A stretch of DNA of 56,699 nucleotides from Alcaligenaceae bacterium (GCA_029263795.1 JAJUFI010000003.1:1-56699); one strand, 5' to 3'; positions 29,094-38,461 are shown, numbered from the stretch's first letter. The notes: generated by a model not told the origin, from the letters alone. Program-made: numbers and translations.

Positions 29094-30005
29094 TCAAATT
29101 GCTGTGGTGTCCTTGCTGCTATCACCGCTGGCTGTTTGCAGCAGCCACTTCCGGAATACCTGCAGCGCGGGAAGGTTGCGTTTGTGCTCCGGGTAGCACA
29201 GGTAATAGCCATCTTGCGCGGTGATGGGCAAGTTCAGCGGGATGACGAGCTTGCCTTCCCCGAGCTCTTCCTCAATGACGCAGCGAGGAATGAGTGCCAC
29301 GCCCAGCCCGGCAATCGCAGCCTGGGATAGTAGGGAATATTGATCATACCGCGGGCCGTCAACGCTACGGGGAGTTTCATACCCGGCGTCTCGAAACCAT
29401 TCCGGCCAGTGGTGCTGGGCGCTGGTGTGGTGCAGCAGGGGCTTGGTCAGAAGGTCGGCGGCTGTGATGACGGGGGTGTCGAACAAGCCGGGCGCACAGA
29501 CCGGCACTACTTCCCGCCCCGTGATGTATTCGGCATGGCTGCCTGGCCAGCTGCCCGTGCCGAAGCGTATCGCTGCGTCCACTTCCGGAGATTCAAAGTC
29601 ATAGCCCATTCGGTATGGCAGGAATACCAGTTGCAGCTCGGGAAATTGTTTACGAAGTTCTGGCAGGCGGGGGATAAGCCACTTGGCACCCAGGGTGGGC
29701 ATGCATGTGATGTTCAACGTGCCGCCGTGGCCGCGGTGGGACATGATGGCCAGCGAGGCTGACTCAATCTTGTTCAGCGCGGCCCGGACATCATTCAGGT
29801 ATGCGTGGCCGGCCTGAGTCAGCATGAGACCGGCACGTGTGCGCGAAAACAGGGTGACCCCGAGGAATGATTCGAGGTTCTTTATCTGTTTGCTGACAGC
29901 GCCCTGGGTTACGCACAGTTCCTGGGCGGCTCGAGTGAAACTGCCTTGCCTGGCAGCCACTTCAAAAGCGTGAAGATCCGAGATGGAAGGGCAGAACCGA
30001 CGCAT
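29094..30005 (-). CDS. LysR-family transcriptional regulator (GcvA-like)
   Basis: The 303-residue protein has an N-terminal winged HTH (about 8-66: LHAFEVAARQGSFTRAAQEL, then TQGAVSKQIKNLE) and a C-terminal substrate-binding effector domain (about 95-295) of the GcvA/AmpR-like subgroup. ATG 30005 gives the usual start MRRFCPSISDLHAFE. It is divergent from the Bug receptor gene, the classic arrangement for a LysR protein controlling its neighbour, and the 189-bp gap has a T-N11-A dyad. The effector is unknown. Confidence 0.92.
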   Translation of the reverse strand: MRRFCPSISDLHAFEVAARQGSFTRAAQELCVTQGAVSKQIKNLESFLGVTLFSRTRAGLMLTQAGHAYLNDVRAALNKIESASLAIMSHRGHGGTLNITCMPTLGAKWLIPRLPELRKQFPELQLVFLPYRMGYDFESPEVDAAIRFGTGSWPGSHAEYITGREVVPVCAPGLFDTPVITAADLLTKPLLHHTSAQHHWPEWFRDAGYETPRSVDGPRYDQYSLLSQAAIAGLGVALIPRCVIEEELGEGKLVIPLNLPITAQDGYYLCYPEHKRNLPALQVFRKWLLQTASGDSSKDTTAI

Positions 30006-30051
30006 AGCGGGTGTTTGTCCATGCTGATGAACCACGTTTGCTGGTAACAAC

Positions 30052-30068
30052 TATTCCAAATCGGAATA
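30052..30068. promoter_or_regulatory. Candidate LysR-type binding site
   Basis: TATTCC-AAATC-GGAATA is a perfect 6-bp-arm dyad in the divergent LysR/Bug region and contains the T-N11-A pattern typical of LysR operators. Position suggests autoregulation and activation of the downstream module. Confidence 0.45.
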
Positions 30069-30194
30069 TCGTAGTGAAATTTTTTCGGTTGCACAATTTG
30101 AAGCCCATCGCAAGAATACTTGATTCGTTCGTCTGGCCTGGAAGTTCCCAACCCGGGTCGGTTCTCATTTTTTCATCCCGTTTGAGGAGACCCT

Positions 30195-31181
30195 ATGCAA
30201 CGGCGTAAATTCGTAGTTGGACTCTGTGTGGCCGGCGCCACCGCCTTCACCGCTACCTTTGCAGGCGCTGCCGCAGCTGCATATCCTGAGCAACCCATCA
30301 AGCTGATCGTGCCGTTTGCGCCCGGTGGAACCACCGACATCGTGGGCCGTCTGCTGGCAGAACGTCTGGGCAATGAACTCAATCAGGTCATCGTTGTAGA
30401 GAACCGCGCGGGTGCCGGCGGCTCCATTGGCACGGCCTCCGTTGCCCAAGCCCAGCCCGACGGCTACACCCTGGGTATTGCTACGGTGAGCACCCACGGC
30501 ATCAACCCGGTTGTCTACAAGAACCTGCCCTATGACGCAGGCAAGGACTTCACACCCATTACCAATATTGCAGCAGTGCCGAACGTCATGGTGCTGAACC
30601 CCGAGAAGGTTTCGGCGCGCAATATGGCCGAGTTCGTTGAGCAGGCCAAGGCAGAGCCCGGCAAGTTTGCCTATGCATCGGCCGGCAATGGTTCGGTGTC
30701 GCACATGATGGGCGAGCTGTTCAAGATGGCCTCCGGTACCGATCTGCTGCATGTGCCATACCGTGGCGTGGGCCCGGCTCTGACCGACACTCTGGCCGGT
30801 CAGGTCGACATTCTCTTCGACAACCTGCCGTCTTCCATTCCGCACATCAAGGATGGCAAGCTGGTCGCCCTGGCCGTGGCTTCGCCCGAGCGCAGCCCAG
30901 CCGTTCCGGATGTTCCCACCTTCGCCGAAGTTGGCCTCGAGGCTGTGAATGATCCGTCCTGGTTCGGTCTGATCGCCCCTGCCGGTCTGCCTGCAGACAT
31001 TCTCGAGACCCTGAACAAGGCGGCCGTCAAGGCGCTTTCCGGTGATGAAATCAAGCAGCGTCTGGCTCAGCTGGGTGCTACCCCGGTTGCCGATTCCCCA
31101 GAGGAATTCCAGCAAACCATCAGGAAAACGCTGGAGCGCAACGCAAATATTGCCAAAGAAGCAAATATTTCTCTGGACTAA
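30195..31181 (+). CDS. Bug-family (TctC) tripartite tricarboxylate-type solute-binding receptor
   Basis: This is a periplasmic solute receptor of the Bug family, hugely expanded in Bordetella relatives. The 328-residue precursor has a signal peptide ending near AGAAAAA (about 30). The mature start is YPEQPIKLIVPFAPGGTTDI, and the downstream family motifs are VVENRAGAGGSIG and AYASAGNGSVSHM. No tctAB membrane genes are adjacent, so it is an orphan receptor using a distant transporter or acting as a sensor. Together with hutG and the M20 amidohydrolase it suggests uptake of a compound those enzymes degrade. Ligand unknown. Confidence 0.93.
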   Translation: MQRRKFVVGLCVAGATAFTATFAGAAAAAYPEQPIKLIVPFAPGGTTDIVGRLLAERLGNELNQVIVVENRAGAGGSIGTASVAQAQPDGYTLGIATVSTHGINPVVYKNLPYDAGKDFTPITNIAAVPNVMVLNPEKVSARNMAEFVEQAKAEPGKFAYASAGNGSVSHMMGELFKMASGTDLLHVPYRGVGPALTDTLAGQVDILFDNLPSSIPHIKDGKLVALAVASPERSPAVPDVPTFAEVGLEAVNDPSWFGLIAPAGLPADILETLNKAAVKALSGDEIKQRLAQLGATPVADSPEEFQQTIRKTLERNANIAKEANISLD

Positions 31182-31201
31182 GCCAATCTAGTCCTCTCTA
31201 T

Positions 31202-31237
31202 GGGAACTGGACCGGACATGCAGTCCGGCCAGTTCCC
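31202..31237 (+). other. Strong stem-loop between the Bug receptor and hutG genes
   Basis: GGGAACTGG-A-CCGGAC (31202-31217) pairs with GTCCGGCCAGTTCCC (31223-31237) across the loop ATGCA, leaving one bulged A. There is no T-run, so it is more likely an mRNA-stabilising or partial read-through element than a full terminator. It ends 20 bp before the hutG start. Confidence 0.65.
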
Positions 31238-31257
31238 GCAACCTACCGCGAAACATC

Positions 31258-32136
31258 ATGCAGATCGTAACCCTGCCCCTGTCGTACCGTTATATTCATC
31301 GTCCTGAAGTGGCCAGTAAGCCGGTTCCTTTGGTCCTTGATTCGCCGCACAGTGGCACCGAGTATCCTCCCGACTTCAACTCCGTCATTCCGCACGGCAC
31401 ACTGCGCACCGCGGAAGACACATGGGTGGCCGACTTGTGGGCAGGCGCGTTTGATCATGGCGTTCCGATGCTGGCAGCCCGGTTTCCGCGCAGCTACATC
31501 GATGCCAACCGCAGCCTGGACGAAGTTGACCCGCTCCTGCTGGCCGAACCCTGGCCTGAGCCCCTGCCGGAATCACCCAAGGTGCGCCTGGGCAAAGGCC
31601 TGATCTGGCGCATGTTGGACGATGGCACTCCCATCTATGACCGCAAGTTGTCCCTGGAGGAAGTGCGCCACCGCATCGAGGCCTGCTGGAAGCCATATCA
31701 TGAGCGCCTTCAGGCAGCCATTGAGGATACTCACGCTGCGTGTGGCCGGGTGTGGCATATCAACTGTCATTCCATGCCCAGCGTGGCCGCCGAGTTTGCC
31801 ACGGACAAACCCGGCCTTGTTCATCCCGATTTCGTGCTGGGTGACAGGGACGGCGAGACTGCAGCACCGGAGTTCCGCGAGATCGTCGCTGCATTCCTGC
31901 GTGGACGCGGCTACAGTGTATCTATCAACGACCCTTATAAGGGTGTTGAGATCGTACGCCGTTGTGGTGACCCGGCCCGGGGCCGACACAGCCTGCAGGT
32001 CGAGATCAACCGTAAGCTGTACATGGATGAGGTCACCCTGCGTCCCAACGAGGGGTTTGACCGCCTGCGCACTGACCTGGCCGACCTCACGTCAGAGTTG
32101 TTGCGCTGGATGCGCGCAGAATTGGCGGCGTCCTGA
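31258..32136 (+). CDS. hutG: N-formylglutamate amidohydrolase family protein
   Basis: Members hydrolyse N-formylglutamate to glutamate and formate, the last step of one histidine-degradation route. The 292-residue protein has the family segments VLDSPHSGTEYP (about 27-38), RSYIDANRSLDE (about 79-90) and WHINCHSMPS (about 164-173), with His residues likely to bind metal. No other hut genes are near. It instead shares one base with an M20 carbamoylase-type gene and follows a Bug receptor, so the natural substrate could be another N-formyl compound. Confidence 0.85.
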   Translation: MQIVTLPLSYRYIHRPEVASKPVPLVLDSPHSGTEYPPDFNSVIPHGTLRTAEDTWVADLWAGAFDHGVPMLAARFPRSYIDANRSLDEVDPLLLAEPWPEPLPESPKVRLGKGLIWRMLDDGTPIYDRKLSLEEVRHRIEACWKPYHERLQAAIEDTHAACGRVWHINCHSMPSVAAEFATDKPGLVHPDFVLGDRDGETAAPEFREIVAAFLRGRGYSVSINDPYKGVEIVRRCGDPARGRHSLQVEINRKLYMDEVTLRPNEGFDRLRTDLADLTSELLRWMRAELAAS

Positions 32137-33392
32137 TGCACATCGACGCCGGTCGCCTGTGGAAGCGGGTCGAGGAACTGTCCCGCTTCACTGATCCGCA
32201 ACGGCCCTGGACCCGCCGCGCCTTCACGCCTTTGCATCTGCAATCGCGTGAGTGGCTGGCGGAAAGCATGCGCGCTGCTGGGCTGGAAGTATGGCTTGAT
32301 GAAGCCGGCAACCTCATAGGTCGTCGGGAAGGGCGGAACAATCTGCCCCCTCTCGTGACGGGGTCGCACTGCGATACGGTTGTGGATGGCGGCCGCTTCG
32401 ATGGAATCATAGGAGTTCTTGCCGGCCTGGAAATCGCTCAGGCCATGGACGAAGCAGGCGTTCGTCTGGAACATCCCTTTGAAGTCATCGACTTTCTTTC
32501 AGAAGAACCCAGCGACTACGGCATATCTTGTGTTGGAAGCCGCGGTATGGTCGGCCTGCTCGATGCCGACATGCTGGCTTCGTCCAACCCTGAGGGCGAA
32601 AGACTTGCCCAGGGCATGCTGCGTATTGGCGCACGACCGGCACATCTTGGAACCCCCCTGCGCCGGCCAGGCAGCATAGCCGCTTTTGTGGAACTCCATA
32701 TTGAACAGGGGCCGGTACTTGAAACCCGTGGTCTGCCCGTTGGGGTGGTGAGCCACATAGTCGGGATTCGGCGCGTGGCTCTGACTGTGCAGGGGCGCCC
32801 TGATCATGCCGGTACAACGCCCATGGATCTGCGGCAGGACGCCCTGGTGGGCGCGGCTCGCCTCATTGAGGCCGTGAACCGGCGCGCTTCGGCCATGGCC
32901 GGCAACCCCCACTATGTAGTTGCGACCGTGGGGCGCATCGACATGAGCCCCAATGTGCCGAATGCCGTGCCGGGACGCGTGGACATGGTGCTCGAAGTGC
33001 GTAGCGACAGCGTGGATGTGCTGGCCACCTTTGTGGAAGAAGTGCTGGAAACCTGCTCATCAAGCCTGCAGGAACTTCGTGTGAAGGCAGGCATGCGAGA
33101 GTTGAGCCGTTCCACGCCCACTGCATGCGACCAGCAGGTAATGGACGTAATTGGGGAGGCTGCAGCCGCCCTGAATTACCCCTACACGATATTGCCCAGC
33201 GGGGCTGGCCATGATGCAGCCTATATGGCGCGGCTGGGCCCCATGGGCATGGTGTTCATCCCCTGCAAGGGCGGACGCAGCCACTGCCCGGAAGAGTGGA
33301 TTGAACCCGAGCAGTTACTGGCCGGCACCCGGGTTCTGGCTGAAACCCTGCGCCGGCTCGATGGCGAAATCAGGAGCGATAGTCGGCGTTGA
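32136..33392 (+). CDS. M20-family hydantoinase/carbamoylase-type amidohydrolase
   Basis: The 418-residue protein belongs to the Zn-dependent M20 group that includes N-carbamoyl-L-amino-acid hydrolase, beta-ureidopropionase and allantoate amidohydrolase. Metal-site residues are visible: His78 and Asp80 in GSHCDTV, Asp89 in GRFDG, Glu123/124 in SEEP, His188 in ELHIEQGP, and His383 in RSHCPEE. It shares one base with hutG (TGATG) and so is translationally coupled. Its 3' end overlaps argJ by 23 bp. The acyl group removed is not determined by sequence. Confidence 0.85.
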   Translation: MHIDAGRLWKRVEELSRFTDPQRPWTRRAFTPLHLQSREWLAESMRAAGLEVWLDEAGNLIGRREGRNNLPPLVTGSHCDTVVDGGRFDGIIGVLAGLEIAQAMDEAGVRLEHPFEVIDFLSEEPSDYGISCVGSRGMVGLLDADMLASSNPEGERLAQGMLRIGARPAHLGTPLRRPGSIAAFVELHIEQGPVLETRGLPVGVVSHIVGIRRVALTVQGRPDHAGTTPMDLRQDALVGAARLIEAVNRRASAMAGNPHYVVATVGRIDMSPNVPNAVPGRVDMVLEVRSDSVDVLATFVEEVLETCSSSLQELRVKAGMRELSRSTPTACDQQVMDVIGEAAAALNYPYTILPSGAGHDAAYMARLGPMGMVFIPCKGGRSHCPEEWIEPEQLLAGTRVLAETLRRLDGEIRSDSRR

Positions 33393-34596
33393 TGCTGACG
33401 TAGTCGTGCGAGAAATCGCAGGTGTAGACCGTCTCCTGGTGGCTTCCCCGGCCCAGTGCGATACGCACCAGGATTTCTGCTTCCTTCATCACCCTTTGGC
33501 CATCTTCCTCGGTGTATTCGGGGTGACGCCCGCCATTGCTGGCCACCAGAGTGTCGCCCAGCCACAGGCGCGTACCGGTTACATCAAGGTCGGCAATGCC
33601 CGCATACCCGACGGCGCAAAGAATGCGGCCCAGGTTGGGGTCGGAAGCGTAAAACGCGGTCTTGACCAGAGGCGAATGGGCAACGGCGTAGGCGACCTTC
33701 AAGGCTTCCTCGGCGCTAGCTGCCTCTTCCACACGCACGGTAATGAACTTGGTGGCGCCTTCGGCATCACGAACAATCTTCTGGGCAAGCTCCAGTGCAG
33801 CGTCCGCCAGGGCATGGAAGAGAGCTGCATAGCGGGAGTCATCGCGGTTTTCTATGCGTAGCCCGGATTGGCCGCTCGCCATGATGATGAAGGAATCGTT
33901 GGTGGACGTGTCACCATCGACCGTGATGCGGTTGAAGCTGCGGTCCGCAATTTCGCGGGTCATTTCGCGCAGCAGGCCGGCTTCAATGCCGGCATCCGTT
34001 GCCAGAAAGCCCAGCATGGTCGCCATGTTGGGGCGAATCATGCCGGCGCCCTTACTGATGCCAGTGATTGTGACTGTCTGACCGCCAATGGCCACCTGAC
34101 GAGAAGAAATCTTCGGTTGTGTGTCGGTCGTCATGATGCCATGGGCGGCATCGAACCAGTTATTGTCACCCAGGCCATTGACGGCGGTGGGCAGGGCGGC
34201 GGTGATGCGATCAACCGGTAGGGGTTCGAGGATCACACCCGTGGAGAACGGCAGAATCTGCTGTGGCGACACGCCCAACAGCCCGGCCAGTGCTTCACAG
34301 GTCTGTTCTGCGGCGCGCAGTCCAGGTTCCCCAGTACCGGCATTGGCGTTGCCGGTGTTGATCACCAGAGCGCGAATTTCCCCGCCGGCAGCAAGGTGGC
34401 GTTCACATACCTGGACGGGTGCGGCACGGAAACGGTTGGTGGTGAATACACCGGCCACCGTCGTGCCCGGCGCCAGCCTGAAGACGGTGAGATCTTTGCG
34501 ATTCGCCTTGCGGACCCCGGCTTCTGCCGTACCGATTTCAATACCGGCAACTGGCAGGATGTCGGTTTTCTGGGGAATATGAAGATTGACGGCCAT
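33370..34596 (-). CDS. argJ: Bifunctional ornithine acetyltransferase/N-acetylglutamate synthase
   Basis: ArgJ transfers acetyl from N-acetylornithine to glutamate in the cyclic arginine pathway. The 408-residue precursor contains the autoproteolysis site [12 protein letters not shown], where Thr193 becomes the catalytic N-terminal nucleophile of the beta chain. Other family segments are NTGNANAGTG (about 80-89) and the ending [10 protein letters not shown]. Whether it also uses acetyl-CoA cannot be judged by eye. It lies 73 bp downstream of a MarR gene on the same strand and overlaps the convergent M20 gene. Confidence 0.95.
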   Translation of the reverse strand: MAVNLHIPQKTDILPVAGIEIGTAEAGVRKANRKDLTVFRLAPGTTVAGVFTTNRFRAAPVQVCERHLAAGGEIRALVINTGNANAGTGEPGLRAAEQTCEALAGLLGVSPQQILPFSTGVILEPLPVDRITAALPTAVNGLGDNNWFDAAHGIMTTDTQPKISSRQVAIGGQTVTITGISKGAGMIRPNMATMLGFLATDAGIEAGLLREMTREIADRSFNRITVDGDTSTNDSFIIMASGQSGLRIENRDDSRYAALFHALADAALELAQKIVRDAEGATKFITVRVEEAASAEEALKVAYAVAHSPLVKTAFYASDPNLGRILCAVGYAGIADLDVTGTRLWLGDTLVASNGGRHPEYTEEDGQRVMKEAEILVRIALGRGSHQETVYTCDFSHDYVSINADYRS

Positions 34597-34669
34597 TTTC
34601 TCTAGCGAGCAAAAGGAGAAGGCCCCAAGCGGAGGCCCTCAGTGAATGGATCCGTCAATTCTATCAGCG

Positions 34670-35200
34670 CTATGCCGCGCCAGGGGATTCCTGCGCAGCT
34701 TCTGCAAGGCTCGATTGCTTGAGTTCGCCAAGCAGTTCGTACAGCATGTTCTGACGTTCCGGAGCGAGGCCGCCGAGCAGATCCTGCACCCATTCCTGAT
34801 AGGCGGAGCGCATGTGGCGGAAGGCCTGCCGGCCCTTGGCAGTCAGGCGTATCAGGCTGCTGCGCCGGTCGGTGGCGACCTTGACGCGTTCCACCAGCCC
34901 ATCTTTTTCCAACTGGTCGGTGATGCCGGTGATATTCCCGTTCGTCACCATCATGCGGCGGGACAGGTCGCTCATCTTGATGCCGCGGGGGGAACTGGCC
35001 AGCTGGGCCATGAGGTCAAAGCGGGGCAATGTGCTGTTGAACTGGTTTCGCATCAGTATGCGCAGCCGGTTCTCCATCGCCGTGGTGCATGTGCTGAGCC
35101 GCAGCCATAGACGTAGATCGAGCGATTCGCCCGTGCCTGCCCAGCTTTCGCGGTCGGCGGGGGCTCCGCCAACCGGTTGAACAGTGTTGGAATCTTTCAT
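34670..35200 (-). CDS. MarR-family transcriptional regulator
   Basis: The 176-residue protein has a MarR winged helix: LASSPRGIKMSDLSRRMMV, then the recognition helix region TNGNITGITDQLEKDGLVER and the wing VATDRRSSLIRLTAKG. It has a longer N-terminus than usual (about 35 residues, probably disordered). Such regulators bind palindromes as dimers and respond to phenolics, oxidants or antibiotics. It lies between hemL and argJ on the same strand; its targets are unknown. Confidence 0.88.
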   Translation of the reverse strand: MKDSNTVQPVGGAPADRESWAGTGESLDLRLWLRLSTCTTAMENRLRILMRNQFNSTLPRFDLMAQLASSPRGIKMSDLSRRMMVTNGNITGITDQLEKDGLVERVKVATDRRSSLIRLTAKGRQAFRHMRSAYQEWVQDLLGGLAPERQNMLYELLGELKQSSLAEAAQESPGAA

Positions 35201-35315
35201 GTGCAGACCCTGTCTTCAGAGAAGCAGTCGGAAATATCCGGCCAAGTCTGCACAGTTTAGGTTTCGATATTCAATCGGGCCTTGATGTTAGGCAGAAAAA
35301 CTACTTATTTGTCAG

Positions 35316-36602
35316 TCAGGCCGCCTTGATCGTGGCAAAAACCTCTTCCGCAATGCTGAGCGTTTCATTGATGATGGACTCGTCGTGCGCACCCGACACG
35401 AAACCTGCCTCGAAGGCCGAAGGTGCGAAGTGCACACCGCGCTCCAGCATACCGTGGAAGAACTGTTTGAAGCGTTCGATATCAGATGCGGACACTTCTT
35501 CCAGGGTGGAGGGGATGCTGTCGCGGAAATAGATGCCGAACATGCCGCCGACGGAGTCGGCGCTGAATGCAATGCCTGCGGCCCGTGCCCGTTCCTCCAG
35601 CCCCTTTGCCAACTGCGCGGAGCGCGCAGAAAGATTTTCATAGAAGCCGGGAGCATCGAGCAGGCGCAGCGTGGCCAGGCCTGCTGCGACGGCTACAGGG
35701 TTGCCCGACAGCGTACCAGCCTGATAAACCCCGCCCAACGGGGCAATATGAGCCATGATGTCGGCGCGGCCGCCGAAGGCGCCGACAGGCATGCCGCCGC
35801 CGATCACCTTGGCCAGGGTGGTGAGGTCCGGCTGAATGCCGGTCAGGCCCTGGACCCCTTGCGGGCCGACTCGGAACCCGGTCATGACTTCGTCGAAGAT
35901 CAGCACGGCGCCGTACTTGGTGCACAGTTCGCGCAGCCCTTCGAGGAACCCCTTCCTGGGCTTGACCAGGTTCATGTTGCCGGCAATCGGTTCGACGATA
36001 ATGCAGGCAATTTGGTCGGGGTATTTCTTGAACGCCGCTTCCACGGCGTCAAGGTTGTTGTAGTCGAGCACCAGGGTGTGCTGGACGAACTCTGCAGGCA
36101 CACCCGAGGATGTCGGGTTGCCGAAGGTGAGCATGCCCGAACCGGCCTTCACCAGCAGGCTGTCAGCGTGGCCGTGGTAGCAACCTTCAAATTTGATGAT
36201 GCGGGCGCGGCCCGTGTAGCCCCGCGCCAGGCGAATGGCCGTCATGGTGGCTTCCGTGCCGGAGCTCACAAGGCGCACCTGTTCCATGGAAGGCAGGCGG
36301 GCGACGATGGCCTCGGCGATTTCGATCTCGGCCTCGGTGGGTGCGCCGAACGACAGACCATGTTCGGCAGCCTGCTGGACGGCCTTGACGACCTCGGGGT
36401 GCGCGTGACCCAGGATAGCCGGGCCCCAGGAGCCCACGTAGTCAATGTAGCGCTTGCCTTCGGCGTCCCAGACATGGGCTCCTTGGGCGCGTTGAATGAA
36501 GCGCGGTGTGCCGCCCACGGAACGGAAGGCGCGAACCGGCGAGTTCACACCGCCGGGGATGGTCTTGCAGGCACGATCGAATAATTCGGAATTGCTGGAC
36601 AT
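35316..36602 (-). CDS. hemL: Glutamate-1-semialdehyde 2,1-aminomutase
   Basis: HemL converts glutamate-1-semialdehyde to 5-aminolevulinate in the C5 haem pathway. The 428-residue PLP enzyme has [11 protein letters not shown] near the start, [13 protein letters not shown], and the Schiff-base Lys265 in [15 protein letters not shown]. Length equals that of E. coli HemL. Thiamine genes thiD-like and thiE precede it on the same strand; the 67-bp gap before hemL may hold its own promoter. Confidence 0.97.
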   Translation of the reverse strand: MSSNSELFDRACKTIPGGVNSPVRAFRSVGGTPRFIQRAQGAHVWDAEGKRYIDYVGSWGPAILGHAHPEVVKAVQQAAEHGLSFGAPTEAEIEIAEAIVARLPSMEQVRLVSSGTEATMTAIRLARGYTGRARIIKFEGCYHGHADSLLVKAGSGMLTFGNPTSSGVPAEFVQHTLVLDYNNLDAVEAAFKKYPDQIACIIVEPIAGNMNLVKPRKGFLEGLRELCTKYGAVLIFDEVMTGFRVGPQGVQGLTGIQPDLTTLAKVIGGGMPVGAFGGRADIMAHIAPLGGVYQAGTLSGNPVAVAAGLATLRLLDAPGFYENLSARSAQLAKGLEERARAAGIAFSADSVGGMFGIYFRDSIPSTLEEVSASDIERFKQFFHGMLERGVHFAPSAFEAGFVSGAHDESIINETLSIAEEVFATIKAA

Positions 36603-36669
36603 ATCTCAATGGGAAGGGGAGTTGGTGGAGCCGTTGGCCGCTGCCTGGCCGATGGCCAATCATAGTCGA

Positions 36670-37317
36670 TCAGTTGAATAGTGCCGCACACTGCCTGGCG
36701 GCTTGCTCGATGTCGGGCGCCAGGAACACGCCGCTGATGACCGCAATGCTGTCTGCCCCGGCGTCGACCACGGCACGGGCGTTTTCTGGTGTGATGCCAC
36801 CGATGGCAACGATGGCGGGGCGGGGTTCGTTCCCGTCTTCCACCAGCTTGCGAGCCAGCTGCAGGAGGTCAGGCGTGGCCCGCACCGCTTCAGGTTTCAC
36901 CGAGGAGGTGTACATGGCACCGAAGGCGATGTAGTCGACATCGGCCAGCAGGGCACGTTCTGCCCGTGCGAGCTCGTTGTAGCAGGAAGCCCCAATGATG
37001 CGCTCCGGCCCCAGTGCGACCCTGGCTTCCGCAAGACTGCCGTCGTCGCGGCCGAGGTGAACGCCGTCGGCATCTATCAGGGCGGCAAGGCGCCAGTCAT
37101 CATTGATGATGCTGACCACGCCAAGCTCACGGCAGAGTGCAACGACTTGCCTCGCCTGTTCCACGCCCTCGGCGGGCGTTGCTGTCTTGCGCCGCCACTG
37201 GAAAGCTTTCATGCCGCCTGCTGCGGCCGCCCTGATGGCGTCCAGCATGCGCCCGGTGTCTTCCCATTCTGGCGAAACCCCGTACAGGCCACTTGGAAAA
37301 CGTAGCTTGCTGCTCAT
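36670..37317 (-). CDS. thiE: Thiamine-phosphate synthase
   Basis: ThiE joins HMP-pyrophosphate and thiazole phosphate to give thiamine phosphate. The 215-residue TIM-barrel protein has FQWRRKTA near 41, the pyrophosphate-binding INDDWRLAALIDADGVHLG, and the C-terminal VAIGGITPENA, all family signatures. It overlaps the thiD-like gene by 4 bases (ATGA), so the two are translated together. No TPP riboswitch was found upstream of the pair. Confidence 0.95.
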   Translation of the reverse strand: MSSKLRFPSGLYGVSPEWEDTGRMLDAIRAAAAGGMKAFQWRRKTATPAEGVEQARQVVALCRELGVVSIINDDWRLAALIDADGVHLGRDDGSLAEARVALGPERIIGASCYNELARAERALLADVDYIAFGAMYTSSVKPEAVRATPDLLQLARKLVEDGNEPRPAIVAIGGITPENARAVVDAGADSIAVISGVFLAPDIEQAARQCAALFN

Positions 37318-38144
37318 GAATGACTCCGGTTGAAGATGCGCCCACCCATGCCAGGTTTGAAGCTGCGGGTCGCCATTGAAGTAACGAAAACAATGCCGCG
37401 CTCTATGGCCTGCGACATTTCGCGGCCGTGTGCCAGCTCGCAGGCAACGACCGTGGCGAGGAGACCATCACTGTCGAGAACTGGTTCACTCACTTCCACT
37501 TCCCAGCGCGCGGCTTCGCCGTTTTCATCCACCAGAAGGTAATCGCGGTTCTTGCCGGAGCCTGGCACTCCGGATACCAGCACGGCGCTGGCCCCATATT
37601 CAAGCAACGCATTGATTGCGTGGTCTGGAGTTTGGCCCGGGAGCGCACCGTGCGACTGCCATTGTTGCAGAAGGGTGTGGTCGGTGACCACCAGGTCGGT
37701 TTGCGGGAGCACCAGTTCAAGCATGGCGGCCTGTGTGTCTTCCGCATCCAGTTCGTCTTCCATCATTGCAGCGCCTGGCAGGCGCTGCAGATGGACAACC
37801 ACCGGCACATTGCTGTAGTCGGCAGTTATTTGAGCGAGCACACTGACGGTTTCCGTTGTATAAAGCGGACCAACCTTGATGGCGTGTGCCGGCATGTCCT
37901 CCAGAAGGCAGCGGGCCTGATCGTCCATCAGTTCAGGGCTTATTGGCTCCAGATGTTCGACCGCGGCAGTATCCTGTACCAGGACGCCGGTCAATGTGCC
38001 GACAGCATGGCAACCCAGCTCGGCGCATGTGACGGCGTCGGCCGGCAGGCCCGTCGAACCGCTGGGGTCGAATGGCCCGAAGATGAAAACGATGGGAAGG
38101 GGTGCTGCGGACACGTTGAAGGCCGATTCGTGGGCAGCTTTCAT
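37314..38144 (-). CDS. thiD: ThiD-like phosphomethylpyrimidine kinase family protein with altered active site
   Basis: The 276-residue protein follows the ThiD/ribokinase fold: DPSGSTGLPADAVT aligns with the usual DPSGGAGIQADLKT, and AIKVGPL with the AIKxGML segment. ThiD normally makes HMP-pyrophosphate for ThiE. Here the C-terminal anion-hole motif GTGC is replaced by SDGLLATVV (from about residue 225), so the catalytic Cys is missing, and the GAG of the N-terminal motif is STG. It overlaps thiE by 4 bases, which supports a thiamine role. It may be an HMP-binding or regulatory homologue, or a divergent kinase. Confidence 0.72.
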   Translation of the reverse strand: MKAAHESAFNVSAAPLPIVFIFGPFDPSGSTGLPADAVTCAELGCHAVGTLTGVLVQDTAAVEHLEPISPELMDDQARCLLEDMPAHAIKVGPLYTTETVSVLAQITADYSNVPVVVHLQRLPGAAMMEDELDAEDTQAAMLELVLPQTDLVVTDHTLLQQWQSHGALPGQTPDHAINALLEYGASAVLVSGVPGSGKNRDYLLVDENGEAARWEVEVSEPVLDSDGLLATVVACELAHGREMSQAIERGIVFVTSMATRSFKPGMGGRIFNRSHS

Positions 38145-38188
38145 ACGTGAAGTGCCCTTGGGTTTAGTAACATTGGCCCCATTCTATA

Positions 38189-38217
38189 GGAAGCCGGAAC
38201 ATAACCGAATGGCTTCC
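38189..38217. other. Inverted repeat between thiD-like and rubredoxin genes
   Basis: GGAAGCC (38189-38195) and GGCTTCC (38211-38217) form a perfect 7-bp stem around a 15-base loop that itself contains GG-AACATAA-CC. It lies in the 96-bp divergent spacer, 23 bp before the rubredoxin ATG. It could be an operator for either gene. Confidence 0.4.
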
Positions 38218-38240
38218 CCTCAATAGCGAGCAATAAAATC

Positions 38241-38405
38241 ATGCGAACCTGGATGTGCCTGATCTGCGGATGGATTTACGACGAGGAAGCCGGTCTTCCG
38301 GAAGAAGGGATTGCACCCGGCACACGTTGGGAAGATGTTCCACCCAACTGGGTGTGCCCGGAGTGCGGTGCACGCAAGGAAGACTTCGAAATGATCGAGG
38401 TCTGA
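38241..38405 (+). CDS. Rubredoxin
   Basis: This 54-residue one-iron electron-transfer protein has the two classic Cys pairs CLICG (Cys6, Cys9) and CPECG (Cys39, Cys42) and the aromatic core residues of rubredoxin (GWIYD, WEDVPPNWVC). Rubredoxins pass electrons to hydroxylases or oxygen/peroxide-detoxifying enzymes. The ATG is preceded by GCGAGCAATAAAATC. It is divergent from the thiamine genes and 56 bp upstream of yqgE. Confidence 0.95.
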   Translation: MRTWMCLICGWIYDEEAGLPEEGIAPGTRWEDVPPNWVCPECGARKEDFEMIEV

Positions 38406-38461
38406 TACTTGCAATGCGTGGTGCAAGCGATATCGTCGCGTAGCCAAGCCGAGGTCGAAAC

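Noticed and set aside
31258-33392. Histidine utilisation (hut) operon
   Set aside because: Only a HutG-like gene is present; hutH, hutU, hutI and hutF are absent and the partner is an M20 carbamoylase-type enzyme.
35385-36584. 399-codon plus-strand frame over hemL
   Set aside because: hemL with its PLP lysine is the real gene; this frame has no homology I recognise.
38145-38240. Possible TPP riboswitch upstream of the thiamine genes
   Set aside because: No CUGAGA or ACCUGAU-type conserved segments are present on either strand; only a simple inverted repeat is seen.
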